A stretch of 64,000 nt of DNA from Curtobacterium pusillum (lineage in GTDB: Bacteria; Actinomycetota; Actinomycetes; Actinomycetales; Microbacteriaceae): positions 1-64,000 of the forward strand of contig NZ_VDZH01000008.1 in assembly GCF_007673235.1 (NCBI RefSeq), in the 5' to 3' direction. Positions within the stretch are counted from its first letter, which is position 1. Each line of letters opens with the position of its first letter. This document shows, piece by piece, positions 8,871-15,958 of the stretch. Position numbers and translations under genes: made by a program. The notes beneath the pieces are model-generated. The model saw only the letters and a list, made by a program, of their open reading frames with translations, was not told where the DNA came from and did not search any database.

Positions 8871-9170
8871 ATGTCGAAGAATCGCCGCTACGGGACTGAC
8901 GTCTCACGTGCGGCGATCAACGAGTTCCTGACCCGGCCAGCGCCGGTGACACTGACCCCTGAGGAGATCGGCTCCGGGCCCGTCCAGGACGGGGCGGGGG
9001 AGAGCGTCGACGTGTGGTTGCGGTTCGTGGAGATCCGCGACCAGGAGCGCGCCGTGGTGCTCGCGTACACGGACCGCGCCGTGCAGGTCGAGGTCACCCG
9101 TCGGGACGGGTCGACGTACCGGGTGTGGGTATGGCGGGGCGCGGTCACGACGCCGGGACGTGACCGGTGA
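8871..9170 (+). CDS. SOS-controlled small protein (99 aa)
   Basis: The protein starts MSKNRRYGTDVSRAAINEF and continues into a compact beta-rich part (VDVWLRFVEIRDQERAVVLAYTDRAVQVEV, then STYRVWVWRGAV). It has no signal peptide or membrane helix. The promoter region carries an exact LexA box 20 bp upstream, so damage-inducible expression is the best clue to its job. Its stop overlaps the GTG of the next frame by GTGA, suggesting a two-gene unit. I do not recognise the family. A link to repair, mutagenesis or SOS inhibition is plausible only from the regulation. Confidence 0.65.
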   Translation: MSKNRRYGTDVSRAAINEFLTRPAPVTLTPEEIGSGPVQDGAGESVDVWLRFVEIRDQERAVVLAYTDRAVQVEVTRRDGSTYRVWVWRGAVTTPGRDR

Positions 9171-9646
9171 CGGCCGCGCCGGTAGAGGAGCACCGGTGGT
9201 CACCGCCGTCGCATCCAGATCCGCCAGAGGACCAGCCCCTCGGCGTCGACGCGCCGGCGTCGTCGACGCCCGTCGACGGGTACCCGGCGGTGCATGTGCC
9301 GGTGCGGTTCACGAAGACGCCGGGGGAGCAGCGCTGCCCTGGGCTCGTCGAGCGTGACGCCGGCGCGGTCGTCACGTGCAGCTGGTGCACATGGGGTTCG
9401 TGCACCACGTTTGGATCCCGCGCGAGCACGTCACCAGGCGCACTCTCCGGCTTTGCACCGGCTCAGCAGCCTCATAGCGCGACGGCGCGACTTGCTAGGC
9501 GCTCTAGGGATACCGTTGATGTGCGCTCGAGCTGTTCCCCCCAACGCCTCGAGCGTTGCTACTTGGACTGTTCCCCCCAACGGTCCGGGCAGCCGGCCCC
9601 GGCTCTGCATCCCCCGCAGGCTGGGGCCGCTTCATGCCTGGAGTAG
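9167..9646 (+). CDS. Uncertain protein coupled to the SOS gene
   Basis: The GTG start overlaps the upstream stop as GTGA, which favours real coupling. The first 90 residues look protein-like, with a conserved-looking core PAVHVPVRFTKTPGEQRCPG followed by a Cys cluster (VTCSWCTWGSCTTFG) that could bind metal. Beyond about residue 95 the frame runs through the direct repeats CTGTTCCCCCCAACG and becomes Pro/Ser/Arg-rich filler. Either the C-terminus is not under selection, or the true protein is shorter and was disrupted. Confidence 0.4.
   Translation: MTAAPVEEHRWSPPSHPDPPEDQPLGVDAPASSTPVDGYPAVHVPVRFTKTPGEQRCPGLVERDAGAVVTCSWCTWGSCTTFGSRASTSPGALSGFAPAQQPHSATARLARRSRDTVDVRSSCSPQRLERCYLDCSPQRSGQPAPALHPPQAGAASCLE
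9532..9582. repeat. Two direct repeats CTGTTCCCCCCAACG
   Basis: The 15-mer occurs at 9532-9546 and again at 9568-9582, 36 bp apart start to start. Each copy is followed by GC-rich sequence, the first by the palindrome-like CTCGAG. This lies about 220 bp before the first folded leader element. It could mark a binding site, a recombination scar or slippage. Confidence 0.35.
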
Positions 9647-9799
9647 CGCGTCGACGGTGTCCCGCAGCTCGAGGTGAAAGACCTCAGCGGGCCGCCGTGC
9701 CGGCGGACTGTTCTGGTCTAAGCTGCCCCGCCTTCGGCGGACTGTCCGACTGAGGGGAACCGGCTTCGCCGGCCAGTGCTGGTCGAACCCTGCGGGTTC

Positions 9800-9991
9800 G
9801 TTGTTTGCCCGTGAAGCCTGCGGCGATTGTACGGTCGGCTCTCTCCGTGCAACCCGCTCCGCTTCGGCCCGCACGCGGAAACTTCCTTCCCCCGCTGCGC
9901 TCCTCCAGGAACTTTCCGGAGCGTTCCGGCTCCGGGGTTGCACTCCGATCCCCTCCCTGATCGGCACTTCGTGCCTTCACGGGCAAACAAC
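9800..9991 (+). promoter_or_regulatory. Folded leader element, copy 1
   Basis: A perfect 17-bp terminal stem joins 9800-9816 to 9975-9991. Inside it, GCAACCC (9849-9855) pairs with GGGTTGC (9935-9941). Within that, 9877-9886 pairs with 9908-9917 with one mismatch. A small hairpin GGCAC-TTC-GTGCC (9963-9975) abuts the 3' strand. Hairpins AACCGGC/GCCGG and GAACCC/GGGTTC precede the element. The stem ends 20 nt before the ATG of the DUF3846 gene, with a purine-rich ribosome site between. Copies 2 and 3 keep the same architecture with different bases in paired positions. Confidence 0.75.
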
Positions 9992-10011
9992 GAAAGGGAA
10001 GGAAGAACGAC

Positions 10012-10404
10012 ATGAAGTTGATGGGTATCCGAGCAACCGCGGATGGTCGCGTGGACGGCGCTGTGGTGAACGTGGGGGAGTCGATCCTCGCGGGCCTGCA
10101 GGAGCAGATCGGGTGCGGCGCGGTGGACGTGGTCCGCCTGTCGAACCAGATCGAGGCGTGGGTCGATGACGACGGCGCGTACGTCGCCGACGTCAACCCG
10201 CTGGCGACCGTCGCCGCGGTGATCCTGGGTCGGCCGCGGCACGCGGCCCCGCTGTACGGGTCGGTGGTGTTCCTCACCGCGGACCGGGCCGGGGACGTCC
10301 GGTCGCTGTCACCGGATCAGTACAAGGCGGTCATGGCTGCGTTCGAGCACGCAGCCGCGGCGCTCGACCGAGCCGAAGCCCTGACCGCGGCGCTCCACCA
10401 GTAA
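10012..10404 (+). CDS. DUF3846-like protein
   Basis: This 130-residue protein resembles DUF3846, a small domain common on actinobacterial plasmids and phages: an N-terminal beta segment, the phrase IEAWVDDDGAYVADVNPLAT near residues 46-65, and GSVVFLTADRAGDVRSL near 83-99. Its biochemical role is unknown. It is the first gene after leader copy 1, with a GAAGGAAGAA ribosome site, and is followed by the ParB-like gene. Family assignment comes from the N-P-x-A-T and VYGSVVF-like pattern and is moderately sure. Confidence 0.6.
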   Translation: MKLMGIRATADGRVDGAVVNVGESILAGLQEQIGCGAVDVVRLSNQIEAWVDDDGAYVADVNPLATVAAVILGRPRHAAPLYGSVVFLTADRAGDVRSLSPDQYKAVMAAFEHAAAALDRAEALTAALHQ

Positions 10405-10428
10405 CACACCAGCAGCACCCATAGAAAA

Positions 10429-10481
10429 GACCGGGTGCGGAATCCCTGACAAGGACTAGTTGCCAGGACCTGCACCCGGTC
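10429..10481 (+). promoter_or_regulatory. Two-tier hairpin upstream of the ParB-like gene
   Basis: GACCGGGTGC (10429-10438) pairs perfectly with GCACCCGGTC (10472-10481). Inside, CCTGACAA (10445-10452) pairs with TTGCCAGG (10460-10467) except for one A-C mismatch, leaving a seven-base loop. The hairpin ends 24 nt before the ATG at 10506. It could be an attenuator, an RNA regulator or a hairpin active on single-stranded DNA. It lacks a U-tract, so a simple terminator is unlikely. Confidence 0.55.
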
Positions 10482-10505
10482 ACTACCGGAAAGCGTAGCA
10501 AGACA

Positions 10506-12041
10506 ATGAGCATTGCAGAACACATCACCGTCACCCACCTGACGGACCAGCCCGACACGACCACCGACGCCAACATCATCGAGGCCCCTGCCGAGGCGGC
10601 TCCCGCCGCGACCGGCGTGGACCTGGTGCACGTCCCCGCGGGGGACGTGGTGATCGAGGACAACGTCCGCACCGCGGCCGACCTCGACCCCGCGTTCCTG
10701 GCGTCCGTGAAGCGTCACGGTGTGCTCCTGCCGACCATCGGCTACCGGAACGCTGACGGGGCCGTGGTGGTCCGCGACGGCCAGATGCGCGTCCTCGCCG
10801 CCCGCGAGGCCGGACGCAACGTCCCGGTGTTCGTCACCGAGCGCGGCGACGGTGCCGCGGCGCGGATCGCGGAGCAGTTGGTCGCGAACGAGCGCCGTAC
10901 CGCCTTGACGGACGGTGACCGGCTCGCTGCCTACCGCCAGTTGGAAATCGAAGGCCTGTCGGTCACCGCGATCGCCCGCGAGACGGGCACGAAGCGGGAC
11001 ACCGTCAAGCAGACGTTGGCGGTGGCGAAGTCGGACGCCGCGGCGACCGCGGTCGCTTCCGGTCAGGCGACGTTCACGCAGGCGTTGATCTTGGCCGAGT
11101 TCGACGGCGACGCCGAAGCGATCACGGAACTGACCGGGTGGATCGAGGAAGGCTACGACGACGACGAGTTGACTCACGTCGCCGCGCGGCTGCGCCGCGA
11201 TCGGGAACGCGCCGCCGCGGTGGCCACCCTCACCGCGGAGTTGACTGCCGCGGGCAAGCGGGTCGTGACCGATGAGGACGACTACGAAGTCCTCTCCCGG
11301 TTCACGAACGCTGGTGACGACGTGACCGACTACGACGAGCGGACCCCGATTACCGAGGACGAGCACGCCGAGTGCCCCGGCGCGGCGTTCGAGGTGATGC
11401 AGTACGGCGACGTCGTCGCCCGCCCGGTGTGCACCACCCCGACCGTCCACGCCCGCCGCAGCCCGGCGTACGTCCCGGCCGGTACCGCCGCCCAGGCGGA
11501 ACCGGTGTCGGACGAGGACGCCGCCGCCGAAGCGGAGGTCCGCAAGGCCGAACGACGCGAACTGATCGCGAACAACAAAGCGTGGGACGCCGCGGAGGAC
11601 GTGCGCCGCGAGTGGGTCACCGGCCTGTTGCAGCGCAAGAACGCGCCGAAGGACGCCGCCCGGTTCCTCGGCCTGGCGCTCACCCGACACGCCACCACCC
11701 GGTACAGCAACGGCGTGGTCAGCGTCCGGAGCCTGCTCGGGATCGAGAAGTCCGGGTGGGAGCCGGAGGTCATGGGCGCATGGGTCGAGCAGCACCCCAC
11801 CAAGGGCATGCACGTGGCTCTCGCGGTCGTGATCGCCGGGTTCGAGAACACGGCAGACCGGAACTGGTGGCGGTACCCGAACGAGCACAGCCGCGGCTAC
11901 CTCACCCAGTTGGCCGCATGGGGGTACCCGCTGAGCCACGTCGAGCAGTTGGCCGCAGACATCCAGCCCGCCACCGACCAGCCCGACACCGACGGGGCCG
12001 ACGCCGAGCCGGAGGACGGCGAGGACACGGCCACCGAGTAG
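10506..12041 (+). CDS. ParB/Spo0J-like nuclease-domain protein
   Basis: The 511-residue protein has a ParB N-terminal domain at about residues 40-125. It contains NVRTAADLDPAFLASVKRHG, the nucleotide-binding-like GQMRVLAAREAGR (the GxRRxxA position of ParB) and EQLVANERRTALTDGDRL. A helix-turn-helix, LSVTAIARETGTKRDTVKQT, follows near 157-176. The C-terminal half is acidic and of unknown role. No ParA gene is adjacent; partition of this plasmid is better explained by the pair at 59.9-61 kb. ParB-like proteins are frequent in leading regions of conjugative plasmids. It is preceded by a large hairpin and lies in the transcript started at leader copy 1. Confidence 0.8.
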   Translation: MSIAEHITVTHLTDQPDTTTDANIIEAPAEAAPAATGVDLVHVPAGDVVIEDNVRTAADLDPAFLASVKRHGVLLPTIGYRNADGAVVVRDGQMRVLAAREAGRNVPVFVTERGDGAAARIAEQLVANERRTALTDGDRLAAYRQLEIEGLSVTAIARETGTKRDTVKQTLAVAKSDAAATAVASGQATFTQALILAEFDGDAEAITELTGWIEEGYDDDELTHVAARLRRDRERAAAVATLTAELTAAGKRVVTDEDDYEVLSRFTNAGDDVTDYDERTPITEDEHAECPGAAFEVMQYGDVVARPVCTTPTVHARRSPAYVPAGTAAQAEPVSDEDAAAEAEVRKAERRELIANNKAWDAAEDVRREWVTGLLQRKNAPKDAARFLGLALTRHATTRYSNGVVSVRSLLGIEKSGWEPEVMGAWVEQHPTKGMHVALAVVIAGFENTADRNWWRYPNEHSRGYLTQLAAWGYPLSHVEQLAADIQPATDQPDTDGADAEPEDGEDTATE

Positions 12042-12415
12042 GTGACACGGCGTGAGGGTCGCAGCCAGCTGCCCTCACGCCCACCCCGCCCCGGTTCGTG
12101 TCCCACCTGGCCCCGAACATGTCCCATCGGTCCGTCTGGGTGTTCGTGGGCTGCGTCCCGGCTGCGCCGTGACTCGAAGGGGCTTCGCCCCCTCGAAGCT
12201 CCCCGGAGCCGCTCGACGGAGCTCGCGGCTGTCACCGCCTCCGGCGGGCCAGGGGAGCATCCGAGGTGTTGGGCCCGCCGCTCGAGCTGCGGTCGTCGAC
12301 GTCGACCTGGAGGCTGTCCGCGAACCCGGCGAACAGCCACTCGAGCGAATCGTCCGGATGAGGTGTGCGATCGTCCATGCCCGACCACGGTCGACGCCGC
12401 GCCCTCCGTCGCGAC
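12042..12415. other. Region after the ParB-like gene, mostly empty
   Basis: No rightward gene is visible. On the minus strand 12232-12378 encodes a 48-residue acidic peptide (MDDRTPHPDDSLEWLFAGFA at its start) after the 61-aa gene, but its ribosome site is weak, so I do not list it as a gene. Confidence 0.35.
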
Positions 12416-12601
12416 TCAGGTTCGCGCCGGCGGGACCGGGCCGAGCAGCGTCGCGGGGTCCTCGCTACGCGCGGCCGCGTCGTACTTGTCCCATGACTCC
12501 AGCTGCAGCGGCGACGATTCGATGCCGGCCTCACGGGCGGCCTGGATCTCGGCGCCGTACATGTCGCGCATCTCCTCGGCGTGCTTGCGCAGTGGTGCCA
12601 T
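12416..12601 (-). CDS. Small helical protein (61 aa)
   Basis: The peptide MAPLRKHAEEMRDMYGAEIQ continues through LESWDKYDAAARSEDPATLL. It is helical and strongly charged, and looks like a real protein, unlike the longer frame upstream of it. GAGGGGGGAC stands seven bases before the ATG, one of the better ribosome sites in this area. It runs against the surrounding rightward genes, between the ParB-like gene and leader copy 2. The function is unknown; an antitoxin or small regulator is possible. Confidence 0.5.
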   Translation of the reverse strand: MAPLRKHAEEMRDMYGAEIQAAREAGIESSPLQLESWDKYDAAARSEDPATLLGPVPPART

Positions 12602-12832
12602 GACGTCCCCCCTCGGGTCGGAGTGCAGCACCGACGATGCGCCCCCCAGGGCGGTGCGCCACATCGTCGATGCGCTCGCATGATTCTGCCTCACGTTATG
12701 GCCTGCGCGGTCTACCTCGTCTACCCCACAGCAGGGGCCAGTCCCGCTCAGTGCTTCCGGCCGGGGGCCGGGAGTCGCCTTCGGCTCCGAGGGGAACCGG
12801 GCTCCGCCCGGCACTGTGAGGCCCTTCGGGCC

Positions 12833-13033
12833 GTTGTTTTGCCGTGAAGCCTTCGGCAGCGTACGTCCGTCCGGGCTCCGCGCAAGCGGCAAGCCGCCGG
12901 CTCCTCCGAGATTTTCGGCACGCGGTCGCTTCGCTCCCTTATTTCGCGCCGAAATTCTCTCCCCCACCGCCCTCCGGGTTGCACTCCGCCCTCCCCTCCT
13001 AGCGGCGACAAGTCGCCTTCACGGCAAAACAAC
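12833..13033 (+). promoter_or_regulatory. Folded leader element, copy 2
   Basis: GTTGTTTTGCCGTGAAG (12833-12849) is the exact reverse complement of 13017-13033. Inside, GCAA (12882-12885) pairs with TTGC (12979-12982), and GAGATTTTCGGC (12908-12919) pairs with 12948-12959 with one mismatch. GGCGACAAGTCGCC forms a hairpin before the 3' strand, and GCCTTCGGC forms one after the 5' strand. Two further hairpins (CCGGGC/GCCCGG and GGCCC/GGGCC) precede it. The ATG at 13054 follows after 20 nt containing a GAGAGAGAGGAAGAG ribosome site. Relative to copy 1 the terminal stem has matched changes on both sides. Confidence 0.78.
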
Positions 13034-13053
13034 GAGAGAGAGAGGAAGAGCAC

Positions 13054-13260
13054 ATGCGCTACCAGATCGAAACCATTCGGACCGTGGTCAGCAAGGCCGA
13101 CGACGCGACCGAGACGAGGACGGCAGCCCTGCGCGAGCGGGACGCGGAACTCAAGACCGCGGCGTCGCTGGGGTGGACGCTCGCGAACACCGCCGTTCTG
13201 GAGGGCGTGGAGATCGCAACGTTCGTCGACACGATCACCTACACGCCGCCCGCGGAGTGA
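13054..13260 (+). CDS. 68-aa protein, paralogue of the one between the VirB4 halves
   Basis: The protein reads TVVSKADDATETRTAALRER near its start and ends ANTAVLEGVEIATFVDTITY. The 68-residue product of 48722-48928 shares the same length, the TVV-K-DDA-E-R start and the TAVLEG-x3-ATFVDT end, so the two are paralogues. The family is unknown to me; the middle is a charged helix and the end probably beta. This copy is the first gene behind leader copy 2, directly before ardC. Two homologues in one plasmid, one early-entry and one in the secretion operon, suggest a shared partner. Confidence 0.7.
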   Translation: MRYQIETIRTVVSKADDATETRTAALRERDAELKTAASLGWTLANTAVLEGVEIATFVDTITYTPPAE

Positions 13261-13340
13261 CCCAGAGCGGGAGGGGACGAACCGTAATCGCCCCCTCCCG
13301 TCTCCCATCCTCACCGATCGAGACCCCGGAGGTACAGACC

Positions 13341-14249
13341 ATGACCACCACCACCGCGAAGCGCACCGGCAAGACCCGCCGCCCCGCCGTGACCCCGGAG
13401 CAGCGGAAGGAGCAGGCGGCCACGCTGCACGAGTCCATCGCAACCCAGGTGGAGGCGCTGCGCGACTCCGACCGGTGGACCGCGTTCCTGCAGTTCGCGT
13501 CCGCGTTCCACGCCTACAGCCTCAACAACGTGTTGTTGATCCTCAGCCAGCGCTCCGACGCCGAGCGCGTCGCCGGGTTCCGGAAGTGGCAGGCCCTCGG
13601 CCGCCAGGTGCGCAAGGGGGAGAAGGCGCTCCGCATCTTCGGCTACAGCACCAAGAAGGTGACCGAGCAGGACGAGAACGGCGACGACGTCGAGAAGCGT
13701 TACCCCCGGTTCCCCATCCTGCCCGTGTTCGACATCGCCCAGACGGACCCGATCGACCCGGACGCTGACGACCCGTCGACGCTCACCGCGCCGCTGACCG
13801 GTGCGGATGACCACGGCGTGATCGACGCGCTGACCGCGCACCTGGTCGCGGACGGGTGGACCGTCGAGCACACCGAGCCGGGGCAGCACCGCAACGGCTT
13901 CACCGACCCGGAGGCCCGTCGCGTCGTCATCGGCTCGCACCTGTCGCCGGAGCACGCGGCGAAGACGCTGATTCACGAGCTCGCGCACATCGTCCTTGGC
14001 CACACCGACGACCTGACCGAGTACGCCGAGCACCGCGGCCTCATGGAGACGGAGGCCGAGAGCGTCGCGTACGTCGTCGCCGGACTCGTCGGGTTCGACA
14101 CCGCCGCCTACTCGGTCGGCTACGTCGCCGGATGGTCCGACGCGGACGCCGACCTGATCCGTTCCACCGCCGCCCGCGTCCTCAAGGCGGCGCACCAGGT
14201 CGCCGCGATCCTCACGCCCGACGACGACGACGAGGCCGCGGCCGAGTGA
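13341..14249 (+). CDS. ardC: ArdC-type antirestriction protein
   Basis: The 302-residue protein has the two ArdC parts. The first is an N-terminal single-stranded-DNA-binding domain (DUF1738), with AFLQFASAFHAYSLNNVLLI and the conserved GFRKWQALGRQVRKGEKAL. The second is a C-terminal metallopeptidase-like domain with His212-Glu-Leu-Ala-His216. ArdC proteins bind incoming single-stranded plasmid DNA and protect it from host restriction enzymes. The ATG at 13341 has CGGAGG nine bases upstream. It sits behind leader copy 2 and the 68-aa gene, as expected for an early-expressed protection gene in a leading region. The assignment is firm; the restriction enzymes countered are unknown. Confidence 0.88.
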   Translation: MTTTTAKRTGKTRRPAVTPEQRKEQAATLHESIATQVEALRDSDRWTAFLQFASAFHAYSLNNVLLILSQRSDAERVAGFRKWQALGRQVRKGEKALRIFGYSTKKVTEQDENGDDVEKRYPRFPILPVFDIAQTDPIDPDADDPSTLTAPLTGADDHGVIDALTAHLVADGWTVEHTEPGQHRNGFTDPEARRVVIGSHLSPEHAAKTLIHELAHIVLGHTDDLTEYAEHRGLMETEAESVAYVVAGLVGFDTAAYSVGYVAGWSDADADLIRSTAARVLKAAHQVAAILTPDDDDEAAAE

Positions 14250-14343
14250 GACGGGCCGCGCCGCCGATAGCGACGGCGGCGCGGCCCGTAACCCGCGGCC
14301 CCGGACCAGAGGCCGACCCGTGAACTCTACGAAGGAGCACCGC

Positions 14344-14895
14344 ATGATCATCACCTACGAACGCCCCACCGACCTCCACGAGGAACAGACCGACCCGGAC
14401 GCCCCGGCCGCGGACATGGCACCCGGCGCCGACGTCGACCCGCGCGTGCCCGTGTGCGGTGCGACGACGCACGACGTCGCCGGGGCGCACTGGACGTGCA
14501 CCCGGCCGCCGCAGCACGACGACGACGAACACCGCGCCGTGTTCGACCGGTACCACGGCGGACCCGTCGGCCAGGTCGCGATCGCATGGGCCTACGACTG
14601 GGGCGGAGCCGGACATGGGCCGTCCTCCACCGAGCCCATGACGACCGTCACGGTGACGGTGCGGTTCCCGTCGACGGCGTGGACGAACGAGCAGCTACCC
14701 GAGTCGATCGCTGACCAGGTGCGCATGGCGTTCTGGGAGTGTGACCACGACGACGTCGAGGTCACCACCACGGCGACGAGCACTCCCCGCGCCCAGGCCG
14801 GGTGCACGCCGGCGGGCGGCCGTGGGGCGTGGCCGGCCTCCGGCCGTCCGTGGAGGCGGCCCGCCCCCACACCCCTGGCGCGCCTTCGGCGCTGA
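14344..14895 (+). CDS. Hypothetical protein (183 aa)
   Basis: An acidic N-terminus (LHEEQTDPDAPAADMAPGAD) is followed by a His/Cys-containing middle (VPVCGATTHDVAGAHWTCTR, then HDDDEHRAVFDRYHGG) that could bind zinc, and a beta-rich segment TTVTVTVRFPSTAWTNEQLP. The last 40 residues are Pro/Arg/Ala-rich and may be unselected read-through. The ATG follows GAAGGAG, so the start is good. It is probably the third gene of the leader-copy-2 transcript. No family was recognised. Confidence 0.6.
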   Translation: MIITYERPTDLHEEQTDPDAPAADMAPGADVDPRVPVCGATTHDVAGAHWTCTRPPQHDDDEHRAVFDRYHGGPVGQVAIAWAYDWGGAGHGPSSTEPMTTVTVTVRFPSTAWTNEQLPESIADQVRMAFWECDHDDVEVTTTATSTPRAQAGCTPAGGRGAWPASGRPWRRPAPTPLARLRR

Positions 14896-14940
14896 TGGAA
14901 CCGGCGACGGAACGCCGGCCCTGCCGGGTCTGCGGCCCGC

Positions 14941-15113
14941 GTTTATTTACCGTGAAGCCTTCGGCAGCATACGGACGTCCAGGCTCCGCGCAACTGGCTT
15001 TCGCGGCATATCCTCCCTTGCTCCGCTTCGCTCCACTCGGTCCGGTATTCCACGACCAGTTGCACTCCACCTTCCCGTCCTAGCGGCGACAAGTCGCCTT
15101 CACGGCAAAAAAC
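14941..15113 (+). promoter_or_regulatory. Folded leader element, copy 3
   Basis: The terminal stem is weaker here: CCGTGAAG (14950-14957) pairs with CTTCACGG, with partial T/A pairing beyond. The inner stem is stronger: GCAACTGG (14990-14997) pairs exactly with CCAGTTGC (15056-15063). That keeps the GCAA/TTGC of copies 1 and 2 but changes both partners next to it. The GCCTTCGGC hairpin, the GGCGACAAGTCGCC hairpin and the ACTCC after the inner stem are also kept. The ATG at 15133 lies 19 nt downstream behind a GAGAGGGAGAGAAAGAA ribosome site. Confidence 0.7.
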
Positions 15114-15132
15114 GAGAGGGAGAGAAAGAACA

Positions 15133-15357
15133 ATGACAAACAACACTATTACCGCCTCCGATGCCATGCAGCAGATCGCAGCGTTGGAAACAGAATGGGC
15201 GACAGCCGACATGAACGCCGAACGGTTGGTCGACATGTACGACGACCCGCACGCCGGCGACCACCTCCGCCAGCGGCAGGCCCAGATTCGGCACCAGATC
15301 GCGGAACTCGCTGTCCGCGCAGGCATCGGCTACGAGGACGACGGCCCGGAGCGCTGA
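15133..15357 (+). CDS. Small hypothetical protein (74 aa)
   Basis: This soluble, helical and acidic protein (ASDAMQQIAALETEWATADM, then HLRQRQAQIRHQIAELAVRA) probably forms a helical hairpin or coiled coil. It is the only gene directly behind leader copy 3 and has a purine-rich ribosome site. I do not recognise it. Being controlled by the same element as the ParB-like and ArdC units suggests early expression after plasmid entry. Confidence 0.6.
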   Translation: MTNNTITASDAMQQIAALETEWATADMNAERLVDMYDDPHAGDHLRQRQAQIRHQIAELAVRAGIGYEDDGPER

Positions 15358-15697
15358 CCGTCCCACGGATGGTGAACCCCGCCGGGACGAGCGACGTGGG
15401 AAGTGCGCTGCACGCTATGCCTGTCGGGTACCGGTGCGCGTAAATAGGGTTTCATGCGCCCGGGGATTACCAGCCCTCTCGCTGTTATATATGCCCCAGC
15501 CGTACGTTCGTAAACGTCATGCCCTGGTGCCAGATAATGCGTATGCAATGACCTGACAGTAGGTGTGCTGCCCGGTAGAAAATACCGTAGAAAAGGCCGG
15601 GAAAAGGGTTCCTATATAGCCCCCGGCGTTATAGAATAGACGCATGCAACGGGGAAGGGGTCCCCGGCATCACAAACTTTACGAAAAGGTGATTTCG
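15358..15697 (+). promoter_or_regulatory. AT-richer gap with candidate promoter for the redoxin operon
   Basis: This 340-bp stretch is noticeably richer in A and T than its surroundings and contains no gene. CTGACA (15553-15558) and TAGAAA (15576-15581) are separated by 17 bp and form a credible vegetative promoter. TATAGAAT further on (about 15630) is an alternative -10. A GAAAAGGTGA ribosome site precedes the ATG at 15698. The composition contrast may mark a junction or a second origin-like site. Confidence 0.45.
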
Positions 15698-15958
15698 ATG
15701 AGCATCACGGTTTACACCAAGTCCGGGTTCTGCGGCATGTGCAAGGCCACGGAGCGTGCTCTCGCATCCGCCGGCATCGAGTACACCGAGCTGCACCTCG
15801 AAGACGTCGACCAGGCGCAGATCGAGGAGTGGAAGACCACCCTCGGGATGAACGCCCCCATCGTCGTCACCGACACCGAGACAGGCTCCTGGAGCGGGTT
15901 CCGCCCCGACAAGATCGACGCCGTCGCCGCGCTCATCGAGACGGGGAAGGCCGCGTGA
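15698..15958 (+). CDS. nrdH: NrdH-type glutaredoxin
   Basis: The 86-residue protein begins MSITVYTKSGFCGMCKATER, giving a Cys-Gly-Met-Cys redox site near the N-terminus, and carries the NrdH signature SWSGFRPDKI near residues 69-78. NrdH redoxins reduce class Ib ribonucleotide reductase using thioredoxin reductase. Typical NrdH proteins have C-x-Q-C; GM in the middle is a modest deviation. No nrdEF genes are near, so a plasmid-borne electron donor or a general thiol role is likely. The start has a GAAAAGGTGA site, and the stop overlaps the next start as TGATG. Confidence 0.82.
   Translation: MSITVYTKSGFCGMCKATERALASAGIEYTELHLEDVDQAQIEEWKTTLGMNAPIVVTDTETGSWSGFRPDKIDAVAALIETGKAA

Noticed and set aside
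8821-8931. Short rightward frame starting with ATG at 8821 across the LexA box
   Set aside because: A 36-residue Arg/Thr-rich reading with no ribosome site that overlaps the operator and the next gene's start in another frame.
9800-9991. Leader elements read as transposon ends or a miniature inverted-repeat element
   Set aside because: There are no target-site duplications visible, spacing to the downstream ATG is constant, and inner stems covary, which favours a functional leader; an old mobile origin cannot be fully excluded.
9684-10277. Minus-strand frames across leader copy 1 and the DUF3846 gene
   Set aside because: They run through the stems of the leader element and oppose a better supported gene; composition and starts give no support.
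10317-11939. Minus-strand open frame of 540 codons opposite the ParB-like gene
   Set aside because: The plus strand encodes a ParB domain with good motifs; the reverse product has no recognisable feature and no ribosome site.
12232-12378. 48-residue minus-strand peptide after the 61-aa gene
   Set aside because: Protein-like and acidic, but without an adequate ribosome site or family support, so it is mentioned only in the gap entry.
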